Shown piece by piece: positions 62,781-64,000 of a stretch of DNA of 64,000 nt. The DNA lies in the NCBI GenBank assembly GCA_900142905.1, contig FSRV01000002.1, positions 4,030,001 through 4,094,000 of the forward strand, in the 5' to 3' direction. This DNA comes from Burkholderia sp. GAS332 (GTDB lineage Bacteria; Pseudomonadota; Gammaproteobacteria; Burkholderiales; Burkholderiaceae). The translations under genes were made by a program, and so were the position numbers. A model generated the notes under the pieces. That model had not been told where the DNA came from, did no database searches, and saw only the letters and a program-made list of their open reading frames with translations. The number at the start of each line of letters is the position of its first letter. Position 1 is the stretch's first letter.

Positions 62781-62789
62781 CGGCCAACA
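62768..62789 (+). repeat. Short direct repeat flanking the GNAT gene, left copy
   Basis: GTCCGTCTCAGTGCGGCCAA and the following CA recur at 63411-63432 with a single T/C difference. The two copies enclose the GNAT gene 62879-63403, a segment of about 640 bases. Confidence 0.6.
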
Positions 62790-62878
62790 TGAGCCACTCG
62801 AAGATGCAGCCTACATAGTCGACAATCGATCTTCGTTTCGCGAACAATGGGGCTTTCCTTTGATGAGAAGGACACGGC

Positions 62879-63403
62879 ATGTCGGATGAGACACCTGGGC
62901 GCAACGCCCGACTCTGGAAGCGGACGCTGTTCGCCAATTCTGGCGGGGGCGTGAGACCTGCCAATCTTCGCAACGTAACGCGGGAAGACGTACCTGCGCT
63001 AGGCGCGCTTCTTTTTGACGCGTTTCTCGGAACAATCGATGATGCTGGTCAGGCTATGACCCAATACGAATCAAAGGTAACCGCGATTGTCGCTGGTCGG
63101 TACGGGGAATGGATTGCGGCGGCATCGTGGGCGATTGAAGAAACTGATGGTCTTCGATCCGCATGCCTCGTTTGCAACTACAAACCGTATGGTTGTCCAG
63201 TGATTGCCGTGGTGGCGACCACACCTTCGCACAAACGAACGGGTGACGGTGGAAGGTTGGTGGACGCAGCACTGTTGTCGCTCGGGGCGCTCGGTTATCT
63301 GGAATGCTGCGCGATGGTTACCGTTGGGAACGACGCATCAGAGCAGCTCTTCAAAAGTCGCGGCTTCTCGCCTGAAACTGCAGCCCGAACCGGCACAGCC
63401 TGA
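62879..63403 (+). CDS. GNAT-fold acetyltransferase
   Basis: A 174-residue protein. LRNVTREDVPALGALLFDAF is the usual first strand and helix, and AVVATTPSHKRTGDGGRLVD the acetyl-CoA-binding loop region; LFKSRGFSPET closes the fold. The loop has a less regular R/Q-x-x-G-x-G than usual, so activity is plausible but not certain. It is enclosed by short direct repeats, like a small mobile or duplicated unit. Confidence 0.75.
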   Translation: MSDETPGRNARLWKRTLFANSGGGVRPANLRNVTREDVPALGALLFDAFLGTIDDAGQAMTQYESKVTAIVAGRYGEWIAAASWAIEETDGLRSACLVCNYKPYGCPVIAVVATTPSHKRTGDGGRLVDAALLSLGALGYLECCAMVTVGNDASEQLFKSRGFSPETAARTGTA

Positions 63404-63410
63404 ACTGTGT

Positions 63411-63432
63411 GTCCGTCTCAGCGCGGCCAACA
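63411..63432 (+). repeat. Short direct repeat flanking the GNAT gene, right copy
   Basis: Partner of 62768-62789, starting eight bases after the GNAT stop codon; one base differs in 22. Confidence 0.6.
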
Positions 63433-63490
63433 AGGGACATTCAACTCTGTCGTGAGAATCGTTGACGATCCCCCGCGCCGCTATTCGGGT

Positions 63491-64000
63491 TTATGCCGGC
63501 ACGATGGCGCGGAGCCAATGGGGGATAGTGACAGGCATCGGCTTAGACGACTTTGATTGAATAGTCAGAGGTGCCGCGACGGCTTGGCTAATCATCACTA
63601 CGTTGCCCGTCTTGCTTTCGAAAAGAAAATAGGTCCCGCCCGCAAAGCCAAGATACATGACTGGGTGCTGCTCGTCCCCAGGTAGATCCTTTGCCGCTCC
63701 TGTCGGAGCCACAGTCCGTTTTTCGTTGCCGTCGAAGAACGATTGAGCGTTCGACGAACCTACGAAGGTAGCCAGAAGCGGGAGCGCAATGAGCCAATAC
63801 ACAATCCGCAGTCGGAACGAATTGTTTGGAATGAACTGAATCGTGAGAGGCGCATTCGCGAGCCAGCCGATCCAAGGGAACATCACGAACAGCAGTAGTA
63901 GCCACTTGTCTGGAACGAAGACAAAGAAAATTAGGAAAAATGCGCCGAACGGTGCAAGCGTGAACCAAACCGGCTGCACTTTTTTGAACAAACTGCGCCA
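63491..64000 (-). CDS. Hypothetical membrane protein, 5' end outside the window
   Basis: At least 169 residues. Three hydrophobic segments (WFTLAPFGAFFLIFFVFVP, WLLLLFVMFPWIGWLANAPL and IVYWLIALPLLATFVGSS) are followed by a soluble domain (about 85-166) with no recognised motif. The only in-window start would be a TTG at 63989-63991 without a ribosome site, and the frame remains open to the edge, so the gene most likely begins beyond 64000. Confidence 0.6.
   Translation of the reverse strand, partial: WRSLFKKVQPVWFTLAPFGAFFLIFFVFVPDKWLLLLFVMFPWIGWLANAPLTIQFIPNNSFRLRIVYWLIALPLLATFVGSSNAQSFFDGNEKRTVAPTGAAKDLPGDEQHPVMYLGFAGGTYFLFESKTGNVVMISQAVAAPLTIQSKSSKPMPVTIPHWLRAIVPA

Noticed and set aside
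1..64000. CRISPR arrays, tRNA or rRNA genes, intact insertion sequences
   Set aside because: No regular repeat-spacer pattern, no cloverleaf or rRNA segment, and no transposase reading was found on either strand.

Overview
The window is high-GC DNA from a beta-proteobacterium of the Burkholderiaceae, most likely Paraburkholderia or a close relative. The clues are a Gram-negative porin of the OmpC type, a Phc-type quorum-sensing operon, many LysR, AraC and IclR regulators beside small catabolic clusters, and the gene styles. No rRNA, tRNA, CRISPR array or intact insertion sequence was seen. The genus is an inference; no marker gene is present.

Left half (1-29 kb) is catabolic and tightly packed. 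It opens with the first 35 codons of an alanine dehydrogenase, then a nucleobase deaminase with an NCS2 permease and divergent LysR regulator. At 4-10.7 kb lie two small alpha/beta-barrel proteins, an SDR dehydrogenase with a truncated SDR behind it, an AraC regulator, a quinone-oxidoreductase-like enzyme, a DUF1329 protein and a secreted hypothetical. At 10.9-14 kb are a COG0523 GTPase, a Tat-exported metallo-beta-lactamase-fold hydrolase and a LysR regulator. At 14.2-17.1 kb an MFS carrier is paired with an ammonia-lyase-family protein that lacks the MIO-forming Ala-Ser-Gly. At 17.4-27.3 kb an IclR-linked pathway holds an MFS carrier, HpcH/HpaI aldolase, porin, lactonase-type amidohydrolase, flavin reductase, cupin, ketopantoate-reductase-like enzyme and a two-subunit class I hydratase; it looks like a complete route for an unidentified organic acid or lactone. 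A secreted serine hydrolase follows.

Middle (29-46 kb) is accessory. Small resistance- or detoxification-style genes (VOC, DHFR-like, GNAT, HAD, cupin, Nudix, SBP-like) are separated by long degenerate spacers with recurring repeats. A well-formed integron attC site sits directly behind the DHFR-like gene, so at least that gene is a mobile cassette. A long-type isocitrate lyase with its own palindromic promoter region and terminator, a diguanylate cyclase, a second serine hydrolase and a TAXI-type membrane protein are also here, with several gene fragments.

Right part: 45.5-49.8 kb encodes a three-cistron molybdenum hydroxylase (large subunit, 2Fe-2S subunit, diheme cytochrome c). Next to it, 50.3-54.4 kb encodes a TonB-dependent receptor with its own ExbB-ExbD-TonB motor. 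At 54.9-59.3 kb is a phcB-phcS-phcR-phcQ quorum-sensing operon in which phcR has lost its kinase half by an internal deletion and frameshift. From 58 to 62 kb several genes carry deletion scars: phcR, a GNAT fragment, a TrfA-like replication protein, an RHH-acetolactate decarboxylase, and a cydA/cydB fusion. After this come a phage P4-like Icd/C4-type region, a GNAT enzyme and the end of a membrane protein that runs off the window.
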